A stretch of 64,000 bases of DNA. Origin: an uncultured Stenotrophomonas sp. (GTDB lineage Bacteria > Pseudomonadota > Gammaproteobacteria > Xanthomonadales > Xanthomonadaceae). Both the position numbers and the translations under genes were made by a program. Each line of letters opens with the position of its first letter. Within the stretch, counting starts at the first letter, position 1. The notes beneath the pieces were generated by a model. That model was not told the origin of the DNA and did not search any database. It saw nothing but the letters and a program-made list of their open reading frames with translations. Positions 44,322 to 53,029 of this stretch are shown here, in pieces. The stretch covers positions 124,001-188,000 of the forward strand of contig CAJYNG010000021.1 of the NCBI GenBank assembly GCA_913775725.1, given 5' to 3'.

Positions 44322-45131
44322 TCACCACTTGAACAACACCAGGCTGATCGCCAGCGTGCCCATGCCGGCCACCAAGCCGTATACGGTTTCGTGGCCCTTG
44401 GCATATCGCTTGGCCGCAGGCAGCAGCTCGTCCAGCGCCAGGAACACCATCACGCCGGCGATCAGCCCGAACACCCAGCCGAAGGTGGCGTGCGACAGCG
44501 ACCCGGACAGCAGCCAGTAGCCAAGCGCCGCGCCCACCGGTTCGGCCAGGCCGGACAGCAGGCTGGCACTGAACGCATAGAACTTGTTCTGGGTGGCGAA
44601 GTACACCGGCACCGCAATCGCGATGCCCTCGGGAATGTTGTGGATGGCGATGGCGAATGCCAGCGGCATGCCCACCGACGGGCTTTCCAGCGTCGCGAAG
44701 AAGGTCGCCAGCCCTTCCGGGAAATTGTGCGCGGTGATCGCGATCGAGGTCAGCAGGGCAACCCGCTTCAGGTACTCGCGGCTGTTCTCGCGGAACGCCG
44801 GGTCCTGTTTGTCGAGGCTGTCATGCGGATTGGGAATGAAGTGGTCGATCAGCACGATCACGATCACGCCCAGCAGGAAGGCCAGGGTGCCGTAGGTGAA
44901 GCCGGTGCGCTCGCCATAGGCCAGTGCGAAGGAAGCAATGGACTTGTTGAGGATCTCTGACAGCGACACATAGACCATCGCGCCGCCAGCGAAGGCCAGG
45001 CCGAACGCCAGCAGGCGCGGGTTGGGGCGGCGCGAGAACAGCACCAGCAGGCTGCCGATGGCGGTGGCGAGGCCGGCCGCGAGGGTGACCGCCAGCGCGA
45101 TCCAGATGTTTTCGGGGGGAATCTGCAGCAT
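44322..45131 (-). CDS. zupT: ZIP-family metal transporter ZupT
   Basis: A 269-residue inner-membrane transporter of the ZIP family with eight predicted helices. The two metal-binding signatures TAHNFPEGLATF (helix 4) and AIHNIPEGIAIAVP (helix 5) match ZupT, which imports zinc and also iron, manganese and cobalt. The opening QIPPENIWIALAVTLAAGLATAIGS (landmark ALAVTLAAGLATAIGS) is also typical. The ATG at 45131 is followed by MLQIPP. It is separated from the next minus-strand gene by about 100 nt, so it may be transcribed alone or as the end of a longer unit. No zinc-regulator box was recognised. Confidence 0.94.
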   Translation of the reverse strand: MLQIPPENIWIALAVTLAAGLATAIGSLLVLFSRRPNPRLLAFGLAFAGGAMVYVSLSEILNKSIASFALAYGERTGFTYGTLAFLLGVIVIVLIDHFIPNPHDSLDKQDPAFRENSREYLKRVALLTSIAITAHNFPEGLATFFATLESPSVGMPLAFAIAIHNIPEGIAIAVPVYFATQNKFYAFSASLLSGLAEPVGAALGYWLLSGSLSHATFGWVFGLIAGVMVFLALDELLPAAKRYAKGHETVYGLVAGMGTLAISLVLFKW

Positions 45132-45229
45132 GTACCGACGCGGTCCTGGTCAACAGACAACCGCCCCGGGCAAGGCCGGGGCGGAGAGGGCGAGGCGGGC
45201 GTCGGCTGGCCTCGTCGGGGTACGGGCGA

Positions 45230-45646
45230 TCAGCCGCCGCGGCGCAGGCGTTCTTCGATGGCGAAGCACTGGTCAGGCTTCGGCTGCGGCGGGTTGAAGC
45301 TGACCGGCACCTGGATGGTGGCCGGCACCGGCTGGCCGTTGCGGGTGGCGGCGCTGAACTGCCAGCCCTGCACGGCGGTCCTGGCCAGTTCGTCCAGTTG
45401 CGGGTTGCCGGCACCGGTCAACAGCGCGACCTCGCTCGGCTTGCCGTCGGTGCCGATGGTCACCTTGAAGGTGCTGGTGCCACCCACGCCCATGCAGGCC
45501 AGCTCCAGCGGATACTGCGGCGGCGGCGTCTTCACTGCGGCCACTTCGGTCGGCGGCGGCGGTGGTGGTGCCGGTGGTTCGGACGGGCCACAGCCGGCCA
45601 GGCCGGTCGCAGCGATCAGGGACAGGCTCAGCAAACGTACGTTCAT
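45230..45646 (-). CDS. Lipoprotein with TonB C-terminal domain
   Basis: A 138-residue protein. [19 protein letters not shown] gives a lipobox with Cys19; Gly at +2 predicts the outer membrane. A proline stretch ([11 protein letters not shown]) leads to a TonB C-terminal-like domain: [20 protein letters not shown]...[15 protein letters not shown], then [11 protein letters not shown]. Unlike TonB it has no inner-membrane helix, so it cannot transmit energy from ExbBD in the usual way; it may be a structural protein that borrows the fold. Its ATG overlaps the phhB stop by 4 nt, so the two are co-translated. Confidence 0.8.
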   Translation of the reverse strand: MNVRLLSLSLIAATGLAGCGPSEPPAPPPPPPTEVAAVKTPPPQYPLELACMGVGGTSTFKVTIGTDGKPSEVALLTGAGNPQLDELARTAVQGWQFSAATRNGQPVPATIQVPVSFNPPQPKPDQCFAIEERLRRGG

Positions 45647-45993
45647 GGCAGTTGCTCCGTCAGGGCCGAAGTCTTTGCCGCGCAGATGAAGTCGTTCTCG
45701 CTCAGGCCGCCCACGTCGTGGGTGGAGAAGCGCACGACCGCGCGGTCGTAGTGCACGCCGAGGTCCGGATGGTGGTCCTCGCGATGAGCGATCCAGGCCA
45801 GCGCGTTCACAAAGGCCATGGTGGCGTAGTAATCCTTGAAGCGGAAGGTGCGCGACAGGGCCTGGCCACCCTCGCTCAGCTCCCAGCCGGGAATCTGCGG
45901 CAGCAGTTCGGCCAGGCGGGCTTCGCCAAGCTTGTGGTCGCTGCCTTTGCGCGGCACGCAACGGGCCTGGGCCAGTGGAATCAGGTCGGCCAT
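45643..45993 (-). CDS. phhB: Pterin-4a-carbinolamine dehydratase
   Basis: A 116-residue enzyme that dehydrates the pterin-4a-carbinolamine formed by phenylalanine hydroxylase, regenerating tetrahydropterin. The active-site segment [19 protein letters not shown] holds the catalytic histidine pair, and the C-terminal [13 protein letters not shown] is typical. The ATG at 45993 follows GGTGGAGATTC, a good ribosome site, and is preferred to the start ten codons upstream. The neighbour downstream is the TonB-domain lipoprotein; no phenylalanine hydroxylase gene is visible in the window. Confidence 0.93.
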   Translation of the reverse strand: MADLIPLAQARCVPRKGSDHKLGEARLAELLPQIPGWELSEGGQALSRTFRFKDYYATMAFVNALAWIAHREDHHPDLGVHYDRAVVRFSTHDVGGLSENDFICAAKTSALTEQLP

Positions 45994-46083
45994 GGGAATC
46001 TCCACCTCGTGTTGACTGAACAATGCGCCGGACGGTGTATAAACCGAATGAGCGGCTGACGCTTACTTGGCTAGAATAGCCTG

Positions 46084-46683
46084 ATGATCCAGATCTCCGA
46101 CACCGCCCAGACCCATTTCCGCAAGCTGATCGAACGCGAGGGCGTGCCCGGCATGGGCGTGCGCTTGAGTGCGGTCGACCCCGGCACCCCGCGCGCCGAT
46201 GCCCGGCTTGAGTTCGCCGAGCCCAGCGACCTGCTCGGTGACGAGTGGGCGGTGGACTGCGATGGCTTCACCCTCTACGTCGATGCCGGCAGCGTCGGCT
46301 GGCTCGACGGCGCCGAGATCGACATCGTCGCCGGCACGGCGGGCGCTCAGCAGCTGACCATCAAGGCACCGCGCATCAAGGGCGAAGCGCCCGGCGATGC
46401 CGCGTCGCTGGTCGAGCGTGTGCACTGGGTGGTGGAGAACGAAGTCAATCCGCAGCTGGCCTCGCATGGTGGCAAGGTGGCTGTGCAGGAAGTCTCGGCC
46501 GAAGGCGTGGTGCTGCTGCGCTTCGGCGGTGGCTGCCAGGGCTGCGGCATGGCCGATGTGACCCTCAAGCAGGGCATTGAAAAGACCCTGATGGGCCGTG
46601 TGCCGGGCGTGACTGCCGTGCGCGACGCGACCGACCACGACAGTGGCCACGCGCCGTACATCCCTCGCGGCAACGCCGCCTGA
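46084..46683 (+). CDS. nfuA: Iron-sulphur biogenesis protein NfuA
   Basis: A 199-residue Fe-S carrier. Residues 1-95 form a degenerate A-type domain ([17 protein letters not shown]...), without its cysteines, and residues 105-185 the Nfu domain with the cluster-binding motif [14 protein letters not shown] (Cys151 and Cys154). NfuA delivers 4Fe-4S clusters to apoproteins under iron limitation or oxidative stress. The ATG at 46084 follows a GGCTAGAATAG sequence that looks like a -10 box (TAGAAT) directly before the start, so the transcript may be nearly leaderless. It lies next to the membrane repeat protein gene 10 nt downstream. Confidence 0.94.
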   Translation: MIQISDTAQTHFRKLIEREGVPGMGVRLSAVDPGTPRADARLEFAEPSDLLGDEWAVDCDGFTLYVDAGSVGWLDGAEIDIVAGTAGAQQLTIKAPRIKGEAPGDAASLVERVHWVVENEVNPQLASHGGKVAVQEVSAEGVVLLRFGGGCQGCGMADVTLKQGIEKTLMGRVPGVTAVRDATDHDSGHAPYIPRGNAA

Positions 46684-46693
46684 TCGCTGACGC

Positions 46694-48460
46694 GTGCCTC
46701 TGACCCGGGCCGAGCAACTCATCGACCTGCTGCTGGCCCGCCAGCAGCCACGCGCCGTCCTCGAGAAGTCCACGCGCCTGCCCTATGGCTGGGCGCTGTG
46801 GCTGCGCTCGCTGGGCCCGCTGCCGCGGCCGTTCCACGCCCGCGAAGTGATTGCGGTATTGCTGCCGCGCCCACTGCCTGGACCGCCGGGCCAATCGCCC
46901 CGGCTGTCAACGTGGCAGTCGCTGCGCCGGTTGTTCTGGCAGGACTGGGACGCTGCGCCGCGCGATCAGCGCTGGATGCGTTGGACCTCGGCATTGGCCA
47001 GCGCGCTGCTGCACCTGCTGTTCTTCATGCTGCTGCTGTGGGTGGCGGTGATCCGCACCACGGCACCGGAAGCAGAGGGCGCCGAAGGCGAGCGTGTGCA
47101 GGTGGAATTCGTTGGTCGCGCCACCCAGGAAGGCGGGGGCGATCAGCCGGGTGCCGAGGCGGCTGCGGCTGCACCGGCCGGCCAGGTTGCCGCCGGCCAG
47201 GAAGCGGGGGCAGCGACTGCACCTGAGCCGCGCCCTGTGCCCGCGTCGACGCCTGCGCCCGCACCGGCTCCAGCACCGACAGCCAGCGTGCCGTCGCCGC
47301 CGGCCGAAGCAGAGCCGGCCCCGCTTGCGGCCCCGCCACCGTCGCCGGTGCAGGCCACCGAAGTGGCGCAGGCCAGCACCGATTTCGTGGTGCCGCCGGT
47401 CAGCGTGCCGCGCACCGAGGTCAGCATCGTTCCGCGTGACACCACACCCACGGTGCGCGAACGCAGCGTGCAGCCGGTGCAGGCGCCGCCAACCCCAACC
47501 GCGATGCGTGCGCCGGAGATCGCGGTGCGGACGCCGCAACTGCGTGACATCCCGGTGCAGGAACGCGAAGTCAGTACGGTCGATGCACCGGCGGTGTCGC
47601 AGCCGCTGCGCACGGCCGATGTGCAGGTGCGCGTGCCGCAGCGTGACGTGCAGGTGCGCGAGCGTGAAGTGCAGGCGGTGGTCGATCCGCAGGTGCGGAT
47701 GGCAGCCATCGCCGGTCGTGAACCGGTGGTGCATGCGCCGGCGGGCCGTGACGTACAGGTGCGCGAGCGCGAAGTAGCCTCGGCACCGGCGGCAGCCCCT
47801 TCGTCTTCCAGTGGCAATGCACCCGCGGCAACGCCCGCGCCGGCAGCCAATGGCAGCGCGACGCAGGCGAGCAGCAGCACTGCGCGGCCTGCTGCATCCA
47901 GCACGACCCCGGCTCAGGCTGGAGCGCGCCCGGCGCCCAATCCGGGCAACTGGGCCACGCCCGCCAAGGGTGATGACTGGGGTGCGTCAAGCCGCAACCA
48001 TGACGGCGCCGACAATGGCGCCCGCCAGGCCAGCACCAGTGGCAAGGGCAGTGGCCTGTTCAATGCCGATGGCAGTGTCCGCGTGCCGGGCCAGGAAGGC
48101 GAGGGTCGTGCCGAGCGCGGTGCGCCCGGTGGCGCCAACGATGGCTGGAGCAAGGAACGCATCGCGCAATCGGGCACCTGGTTGAAGCGACCGCCTTACG
48201 ACTACACGCCCACTTCGTTCGACAAGTACTGGGTCCCGCAGGAATCGCTGCTGGCCGAGTGGGTGCGCAAGGGGGTCAAGGCAATGGAGATTCCATTGCC
48301 GGGTACCAGTACGAAGATCTCCTGCGTGATCTCGATCCTGCAGGCCGGTGGTGGCTGCGGCCTGACCAATCCGAACATGCAGGACCAGCCGGCGGTGGCG
48401 CGACCGCCACCGGACATCCCGTTCAAGAAGGAACTGCAGGAAGACAACGGGAGCCGCTAG
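46694..48460 (+). CDS. Repetitive single-pass membrane protein of unknown function
   Basis: A 588-residue protein. The first 95 residues are a basic, cytoplasmic-looking region; a single helix lies at about 99-121 (LASALLHLLFFMLLLWVAVI). From 125 to about 490 it is rich in Ala, Pro, Val and Glu, with imperfect copies of a VQVREREV unit (for example DVQVREREVQAVV and DVQVREREVASAP). The last 100 residues form a more ordered domain with W-K-R-P and two cysteines (KISCVISILQ and GGGCGLTN). Architecture recalls TonB or ZipA-like envelope proteins, but no family is recognised. The start is the GTG at 46694, 10 nt after nfuA. Confidence 0.7.
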   Translation: MPLTRAEQLIDLLLARQQPRAVLEKSTRLPYGWALWLRSLGPLPRPFHAREVIAVLLPRPLPGPPGQSPRLSTWQSLRRLFWQDWDAAPRDQRWMRWTSALASALLHLLFFMLLLWVAVIRTTAPEAEGAEGERVQVEFVGRATQEGGGDQPGAEAAAAAPAGQVAAGQEAGAATAPEPRPVPASTPAPAPAPAPTASVPSPPAEAEPAPLAAPPPSPVQATEVAQASTDFVVPPVSVPRTEVSIVPRDTTPTVRERSVQPVQAPPTPTAMRAPEIAVRTPQLRDIPVQEREVSTVDAPAVSQPLRTADVQVRVPQRDVQVREREVQAVVDPQVRMAAIAGREPVVHAPAGRDVQVREREVASAPAAAPSSSSGNAPAATPAPAANGSATQASSSTARPAASSTTPAQAGARPAPNPGNWATPAKGDDWGASSRNHDGADNGARQASTSGKGSGLFNADGSVRVPGQEGEGRAERGAPGGANDGWSKERIAQSGTWLKRPPYDYTPTSFDKYWVPQESLLAEWVRKGVKAMEIPLPGTSTKISCVISILQAGGGCGLTNPNMQDQPAVARPPPDIPFKKELQEDNGSR

Positions 48461-48501
48461 GCAGGGGGCCGCGCCCCCCACGCTGGCCGGCTCGCGCTTT
48501 G

Positions 48502-48553
48502 GTAGGTGCCAACCTTGGTTGGCACAGAAGCGCCGACCAAGGTCGGCATCTAC
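48502..48553. repeat. SMAG palindromic repeat, pair
   Basis: GTAGGTGCCAACCTTGGTTGGCAC followed by GCCGACCAAGGTCGGCATCTAC, a compact inverted pair between converging genes. Confidence 0.82.
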
Positions 48554-48566
48554 CAGGGCAGTGACC

Positions 48567-48980
48567 TCACGCGCTCTGCGACAGGAACACCCAGAACGGC
48601 ACGCCGCGACCAACCCAGTCACGGCTGGCTTCGTCCATCACGTCCAGCAACGTGTCGAAGTCCTTCTGGGTGGAGGCGCGCAACGTGTCCACGTCGGCCA
48701 GGAACAGCGCGTAACCGTTGGCCGGCAGCCACTGCAGGTCGCGCAGGTTGTCCGACAGCGCATCCCAGTTGCCGCCGAAGCCGGCCGGGAAATCCAGTTG
48801 CGCGGCCAGACGGGCGAGCAGGGTGCGCTTGTCGGCCACGCCTTCCAGATCGATGTGGATCACCTTCAGCCCGGCATCGCGCATCGCTGCGGCCAGTGCG
48901 CCGATGTCGTCGCTGTCGATGGCGTAGACGCCGGCATTGTTGATGTCATGCAGGCCGAGGCCGAAATCATCGTGGCTCAT
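48567..48980 (-). CDS. Barstar-family ribonuclease inhibitor
   Basis: A 137-residue barstar-like protein. The core FPAGFGGNWDALSDNLRDLQWL (landmark GGNWDALSDNLRDL) matches the barstar fold, whose helix and acidic residues plug the active site of guanyl-specific RNases. It is directly downstream of, and overlaps by one base (TGATG), a gene for such an RNase, so it is the likely intracellular antidote. The length exceeds B. amyloliquefaciens barstar (about 90) because of a 40-residue N-terminal segment, as in many proteobacterial members. The start is the ATG at 48980. Confidence 0.92.
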   Translation of the reverse strand: MSHDDFGLGLHDINNAGVYAIDSDDIGALAAAMRDAGLKVIHIDLEGVADKRTLLARLAAQLDFPAGFGGNWDALSDNLRDLQWLPANGYALFLADVDTLRASTQKDFDTLLDVMDEASRDWVGRGVPFWVFLSQSA

Positions 48981-49438
48981 CACTGCGCTCCCTGGGCCGG
49001 TACGGTGAAGCTGCGGAACGATTCGTAGTGGTCGTCGGTGTAGTACCACGCCTCCGGCGGATCGCCACCGGTGACGATGCGGCGCGTGCCGCGGGTACGC
49101 GCACCGGGGGTGTCGACGGTGTACTCGCGGTAGTAGCCACGCGGACGCTGTGGCAGCTGCTGTTCGCGGTTGCCGAAGGTGCTGCCGTCCTGGCGGTGCG
49201 GGAATGGACCACCGCGCTGGATCAGGGCGATGGTCTGACGGGCTTCGGCGGGCAGGAACGCGGGCAGGCTGCTGTCGTTGCCGGTTGCGGCCGTGGCCGT
49301 GGCCGGCGCGCGCGCGGCAGGCGCACCCTGCAGGTCCGGCGCGAACTGCGGCGTCGGCGGGCGCTGCATGAAGTGGTTGACGACCAGGCCGAGCAGCAGC
49401 AGGGCGATGGCGGTGATCAGCAGCCGGGGGTTGCGCAT
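48980..49438 (-). CDS. Secreted guanyl-specific ribonuclease, barnase/RNase Sa-type
   Basis: A 152-residue protein with an N-terminal hydrophobic segment (MRNPRLLITAIALLLLGLVV) that acts as signal or anchor, then an Ala/Pro-rich linker and a barnase/RNase N1-T1 domain (about 55-145). Catalytic residues are visible: Glu105 (YREYTVDTPG), Arg116 or Arg120 (RTRGTRRIV) and His137 (YTDDHYESF), with the FGNREQQLP loop conserved. It hydrolyses RNA 3' of guanosine. The barstar gene that follows protects the producer. The start is the ATG at 49438; upstream starts would only extend the hydrophobic N-terminus. Confidence 0.9.
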   Translation of the reverse strand: MRNPRLLITAIALLLLGLVVNHFMQRPPTPQFAPDLQGAPAARAPATATAATGNDSSLPAFLPAEARQTIALIQRGGPFPHRQDGSTFGNREQQLPQRPRGYYREYTVDTPGARTRGTRRIVTGGDPPEAWYYTDDHYESFRSFTVPAQGAQ

Positions 49439-49658
49439 GGGCAAGGAGCGGGCGAGGGCGGTGCAGGCACTGTAGCGCCTGTGCGCTGCACGGTGCATGA
49501 GGATGGCATCGCGTCACTGCTGCGTAACAATTGCCGTCGTACTCACTGGCAGGACGCAATTTCCTTTACATCCCCCTTGGTAATCTGGCGGTCTGTCCCC
49601 ATCATTCACCGCGCAACGCCCGACACCGTCGGGTGCCCTCGCAATCAGGAGATGCATC

Positions 49659-50270
49659 ATGGCCTATACCCTGCCCAAGCTGTCCTACGCCTACGACGCG
49701 CTGGAACCGCATATCGATGCGGCGACGATGGAAATCCATCACACCAAGCATCACCAGACCTACATCAACAACGTCAACGCGGCGCTGGAAGGCACCGAGT
49801 ACGCTGACCTGCCGGTCGAAGAACTGGTGAAGAAGCTCAAGTCGCTGCCGGAGAACCTGCAGGGTCCGGTGCGCAACAACGGTGGCGGCCATGCCAACCA
49901 CTCGCTGTTCTGGACCGTGATGGCTCCGAATGCTGGCGGCAACCCGGTGGGCGACGTGGCCAAGGCCATCGACAAGGACCTGGGCGGCTTCGACAAGTTC
50001 AAGGACGCCTTCACCAAGGCGGCGCTGACCCGTTTCGGCAGCGGCTGGGCGTGGCTGAGCGTGACCCCGGACAAGAAGGTCGTGGTCGAGAGCACCGGCA
50101 ACCAGGACAGCCCGCTGATGGAAGGCAACACCCCCATCCTCGGCCTGGACGTGTGGGAACACGCGTACTACCTGAAGTACCAGAACCGCCGTCCGGAATA
50201 CATCGGCGCGTTCTTCAACGTCATCGACTGGAACGAAGTCGAGCGCCGTTACCAGGAAGCGATCGCCTGA
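49659..50270 (+). CDS. sodA: Manganese superoxide dismutase
   Basis: A 203-residue Fe/Mn-type superoxide dismutase. Metal ligands are His27, His81, Asp164 and His168. Gly75-77 with His78 ([13 protein letters not shown]) and Gln149 favour manganese over iron, as does the [18 protein letters not shown] motif. It converts superoxide to peroxide and oxygen in the cytoplasm; no signal peptide. The ATG at 49659 has AGGAG 8 nt upstream. A terminator follows the stop at 50295-50321. Confidence 0.95.
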   Translation: MAYTLPKLSYAYDALEPHIDAATMEIHHTKHHQTYINNVNAALEGTEYADLPVEELVKKLKSLPENLQGPVRNNGGGHANHSLFWTVMAPNAGGNPVGDVAKAIDKDLGGFDKFKDAFTKAALTRFGSGWAWLSVTPDKKVVVESTGNQDSPLMEGNTPILGLDVWEHAYYLKYQNRRPEYIGAFFNVIDWNEVERRYQEAIA

Positions 50271-50294
50271 TCGTGGTAGCGGGATGAGCAGAAG

Positions 50295-50321
50295 AGGCCG
50301 GGGGAGACCCCGGCCTTTTTG
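50295..50321 (+). terminator. Rho-independent terminator of sodA
   Basis: AGGCCGGGG and CCCCGGCCT form a 9-bp stem with a GAGA-type loop, followed by TTTTTG. Confidence 0.93.
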
Positions 50322-50352
50322 TTTGCCAGCTTCTGGACGTCGGGCAGGACCT

Positions 50353-50430
50353 GGTGGGTGCCGACCTTGGTCGGCACGGGAGATGGTGCGAGCGCGGTGG
50401 GAATGTGCCGACCAAGGTCGGCACCCACCG
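50353..50430. repeat. SMAG-type palindromic repeat, pair
   Basis: GGTGGGTGCCGACCTTGGTCGGC at the left and its near inverse GTGCCGACCAAGGTCGGCACCC at the right. The end tetranucleotide is GTGG rather than GTAG, a common variant. It lies at the 3' end of the EEP-like gene. Confidence 0.72.
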
Positions 50431-50445
50431 GGGCCGAAGGCGGGG

Positions 50446-51294
50446 CTATTCCGCGGAGGCCGTATCGCCCTGCAGGCGCAGGGTGGCCATCACGCCCAGG
50501 CGCAGACCGGGCAGGTCGCCATCGGCCGGCAGCAGAATCGGCTGCTGGCGGATGCCGCCGAAGTGCTTGACCTGGAACAGCACGTCCAACCCATGGCCAC
50601 TCGCACCGCCGCCACTGGCTGCGGGCGGATCGGCGCGGCCGCCAGGATTGCGCCGGGCCGGTTGGAAGCCGGGCGTGCTGCGCACCAGTTCCACCGTGTT
50701 GGCGGAGAAATCACCGGCGATCAGGCTGGGCATGCCCTCGGAGGTGGCGCCGATCCAGGTCATCAGATCGCTGGTCTGATGCTGGCGGGCGGTGCCCTCG
50801 TCCAGGTCCGGGCGCAGTCGCGCCACATAGACGTTGACCAGCGCCTCGCCCAGCTTCAGCCGCATCATGCCGGCGGCGCTGAAGGTGCCGGGTGGATGCA
50901 GCAGGGTGACCCCGTCTTCGCTGACCGGCAACCGGGTCAGCATCGCGTTGCCGTGGCGCAGCGGCTGGCTGGGTGGATCGGCGGTAACGAAGTCGCAGCT
51001 GTAGCGCAGCCGGCTGGCCAGCCAGCAGGCCGGGTTGCGGCCCTGTTGCTGCAGCACCTGCTGCACCGAGATCACGTCCGGCTGCAGGTCGGTCAGCAGC
51101 TGCGCGACCTGCTCGCGGCGCTGTTTCCATTGCGTGTCATCGCGGCTGGGCAGTTCCAGCGCGGCCACGGTCAGCTGCCGGGTCTCGCCCCCGCCAGTGG
51201 CGGGCGCCGGCGCCTGCGGCCGCGCCTGTGCCTGCAACGCCAGCAACAGCGCAAGACAGCTGAGCAGGAGGCGGGCGTGGGCGAGGGGGCGCAT
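50446..51294 (-). CDS. Exported EEP-fold protein, probably catalytically inactive
   Basis: A 282-residue protein with a signal peptide (MRPLAHARLLLSCLALLLAL, ending near AQARP) and an endonuclease/exonuclease/phosphatase-like fold. It is similar in layout to the active protein at 38152 (QQVLQQQGRNPACWLASRL parallels LQEVIQRRNVRNQAQWLASQL; RHGNAMLTRLPV parallels RYGNALLTRRPI), but key positions have changed: LQEV has become VQQV, the THLNE position reads ARLRPDL, GDFNA reads GDFSA, and the final RIDHIF and SDH motifs are missing. It probably has no hydrolase activity and may bind a ligand. The start is the ATG at 51294; the gene is divergent from the POT transporter. Confidence 0.75.
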   Translation of the reverse strand: MRPLAHARLLLSCLALLLALQAQARPQAPAPATGGGETRQLTVAALELPSRDDTQWKQRREQVAQLLTDLQPDVISVQQVLQQQGRNPACWLASRLRYSCDFVTADPPSQPLRHGNAMLTRLPVSEDGVTLLHPPGTFSAAGMMRLKLGEALVNVYVARLRPDLDEGTARQHQTSDLMTWIGATSEGMPSLIAGDFSANTVELVRSTPGFQPARRNPGGRADPPAASGGGASGHGLDVLFQVKHFGGIRQQPILLPADGDLPGLRLGVMATLRLQGDTASAE

Positions 51295-51456
51295 AACGAT
51301 AAGTTTACGCTTTTGTCGTGCAGGTGCCGTGACTTCCGGCACGGCCAACACTGCCTGCCATGGATTGGCACCGTTGTCATGCAGCCCTGCAGCGTGCTTC
51401 GCAAGCCCTGGTTCCGGTAACCTTGCGCCTTTCGCTTTGCAGGAATGCCTTACAGG

Positions 51457-53022
51457 ATGAGCCACGACGCAGTCGCCCCCATCGCCGGCCAGGGAAAGAT
51501 GCCGCGCCAGATTCCGTACATCATCGGCAATGAGGCCTGCGAACGGTTCAGTTTCTACGGGATGCGCAACATTCTGGTGCAGTTCCTGATCACCTCGCTG
51601 CTGCTGCAGGAAATCACGGCGGAAGGCCGTGCCGGTGAAGCCAAGGACATCATGCACAGCTTCATGATCGGCGTGTATTTCTTCCCGCTGCTCGGTGGCT
51701 GGCTGGCCGACAAGTTCTTCGGCAAGTACCACACCATCCTCTGGTTCAGCCTGGTCTACTGCATGGGCCATCTGTGCCTTGCGTTGTTCGAGGGCAGCCG
51801 TGAGGGCTTCTTCCTCGGCCTGGGCCTGATCGCGCTGGGTGCCGGTGGCATCAAGCCACTGGTGGCCTCGTTCATGGGCGACCAGTTCGACCAGAGCAAC
51901 AAGCACCTGGCCAAGATCGTCTTCGACGCCTTCTACTGGATCATCAACTTCGGCTCGTTGTTCGCCTCGCTGCTGATCCCGCTGGTGCTGAAGAACTGGG
52001 GCCCGCAGTGGGCCTTCGGCATTCCGGGCATCCTGATGTTCGTGGCCACGTTCGTGTTCTGGCTGGGCCGCAAGCGCTACGTGCTGGTGCCGCTGCCGCC
52101 GAAGGACCCGCATTCGTTCGCCAATGTGGTGCGTACCGCACTGACCGCGCGCGTCGCCGGCCAGGGCCGTCCGGGTCTGGCCATCGCCGTGGCTGGGCTG
52201 GTGCTGGCTGTCGCCTCGTTCGGCCTGGTCGGCTCGCTGGGCATCGTGATCTGCCTGTGCCTGGCGCTGGTGTCGATCCTGGCCGGTGTCGGCGGCGGTA
52301 CCTGGTTGCAGCTGGACCGCGCCCGCGGCCAGCACCCGGCTGAAGCCGTGGAGGGCGTGCGCTCGGTGCTGCGCGTGCTGGTGATCTTCGCGCTGACTAC
52401 GCCGTTCTTCTCGCTGTTCGACCAGAAGGCCTCGACCTGGGTCCTGCAGGGCCAGCAGATGCAGATGCCGAGCTGGTTCACCGCCTCGCAGATGCAGGCA
52501 TTGAACCCGCTGCTGGTGATGATCCTGATTCCGTTCAACAACCTGGTGCTGTACCCGGCCCTGCGCCGCTTCGGCTTCGAGCCGACCGCGCTGCGCCGCA
52601 TGACCGCCGGCATCGCGTTCAGCGGCCTGGCCTGGATCGTGGTCGGCGGCATCCAGGTGGTGATGGACGGTGGCAACGCGATGTCGATCTTCTGGCAGAT
52701 GCTGCCCTACGCGCTGCTGACCTTCGGTGAAGTGCTGGTCTCGGCCACGGGTCTGGAGTTCGCCTACAGCCAGGCACCGCAGGCGATGAAGGGCGTGGTG
52801 ATGAGCTTCTGGAACCTGACCACCACCATCGGCAACCTGTGGGTGCTGCTGTCCAATGCAGCCGTGCGCAATGACACGGTCACCCACCAGATCGCCAGCA
52901 CGGGCTTGAGCGAGGCGGCCTTCCTGATGTTCTTCTTCGCCGGTTTCGCTTTCGTCGCGGCGTTGGCCTTCGGTTGGTACGCGAAACGCTATCGTATGGT
53001 CGACAACTACCGCACCGCCTGA
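51457..53022 (+). CDS. Proton-dependent oligopeptide transporter (POT/PTR family)
   Basis: A 521-residue permease of the POT family. The defining motif NEACERFSFYGMRNIL follows the N-terminus, and the second family motif is seen in the PLLGGWLADKFFGKYHTI stretch, with DAFYWIINFGSLF in helix 5. It should import di- and tripeptides with protons. The start is uncertain: ATG at 51445 (MPYRMSHDAV) or 51457 (MSHDAVAPI); the latter is chosen because the family core begins soon after, though neither has a well-spaced ribosome site. The rhomboid gene begins 8 nt after its stop, so the two form an operon. Confidence 0.9.
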   Translation: MSHDAVAPIAGQGKMPRQIPYIIGNEACERFSFYGMRNILVQFLITSLLLQEITAEGRAGEAKDIMHSFMIGVYFFPLLGGWLADKFFGKYHTILWFSLVYCMGHLCLALFEGSREGFFLGLGLIALGAGGIKPLVASFMGDQFDQSNKHLAKIVFDAFYWIINFGSLFASLLIPLVLKNWGPQWAFGIPGILMFVATFVFWLGRKRYVLVPLPPKDPHSFANVVRTALTARVAGQGRPGLAIAVAGLVLAVASFGLVGSLGIVICLCLALVSILAGVGGGTWLQLDRARGQHPAEAVEGVRSVLRVLVIFALTTPFFSLFDQKASTWVLQGQQMQMPSWFTASQMQALNPLLVMILIPFNNLVLYPALRRFGFEPTALRRMTAGIAFSGLAWIVVGGIQVVMDGGNAMSIFWQMLPYALLTFGEVLVSATGLEFAYSQAPQAMKGVVMSFWNLTTTIGNLWVLLSNAAVRNDTVTHQIASTGLSEAAFLMFFFAGFAFVAALAFGWYAKRYRMVDNYRTA

Positions 53023-53029
53023 GCCTGAC

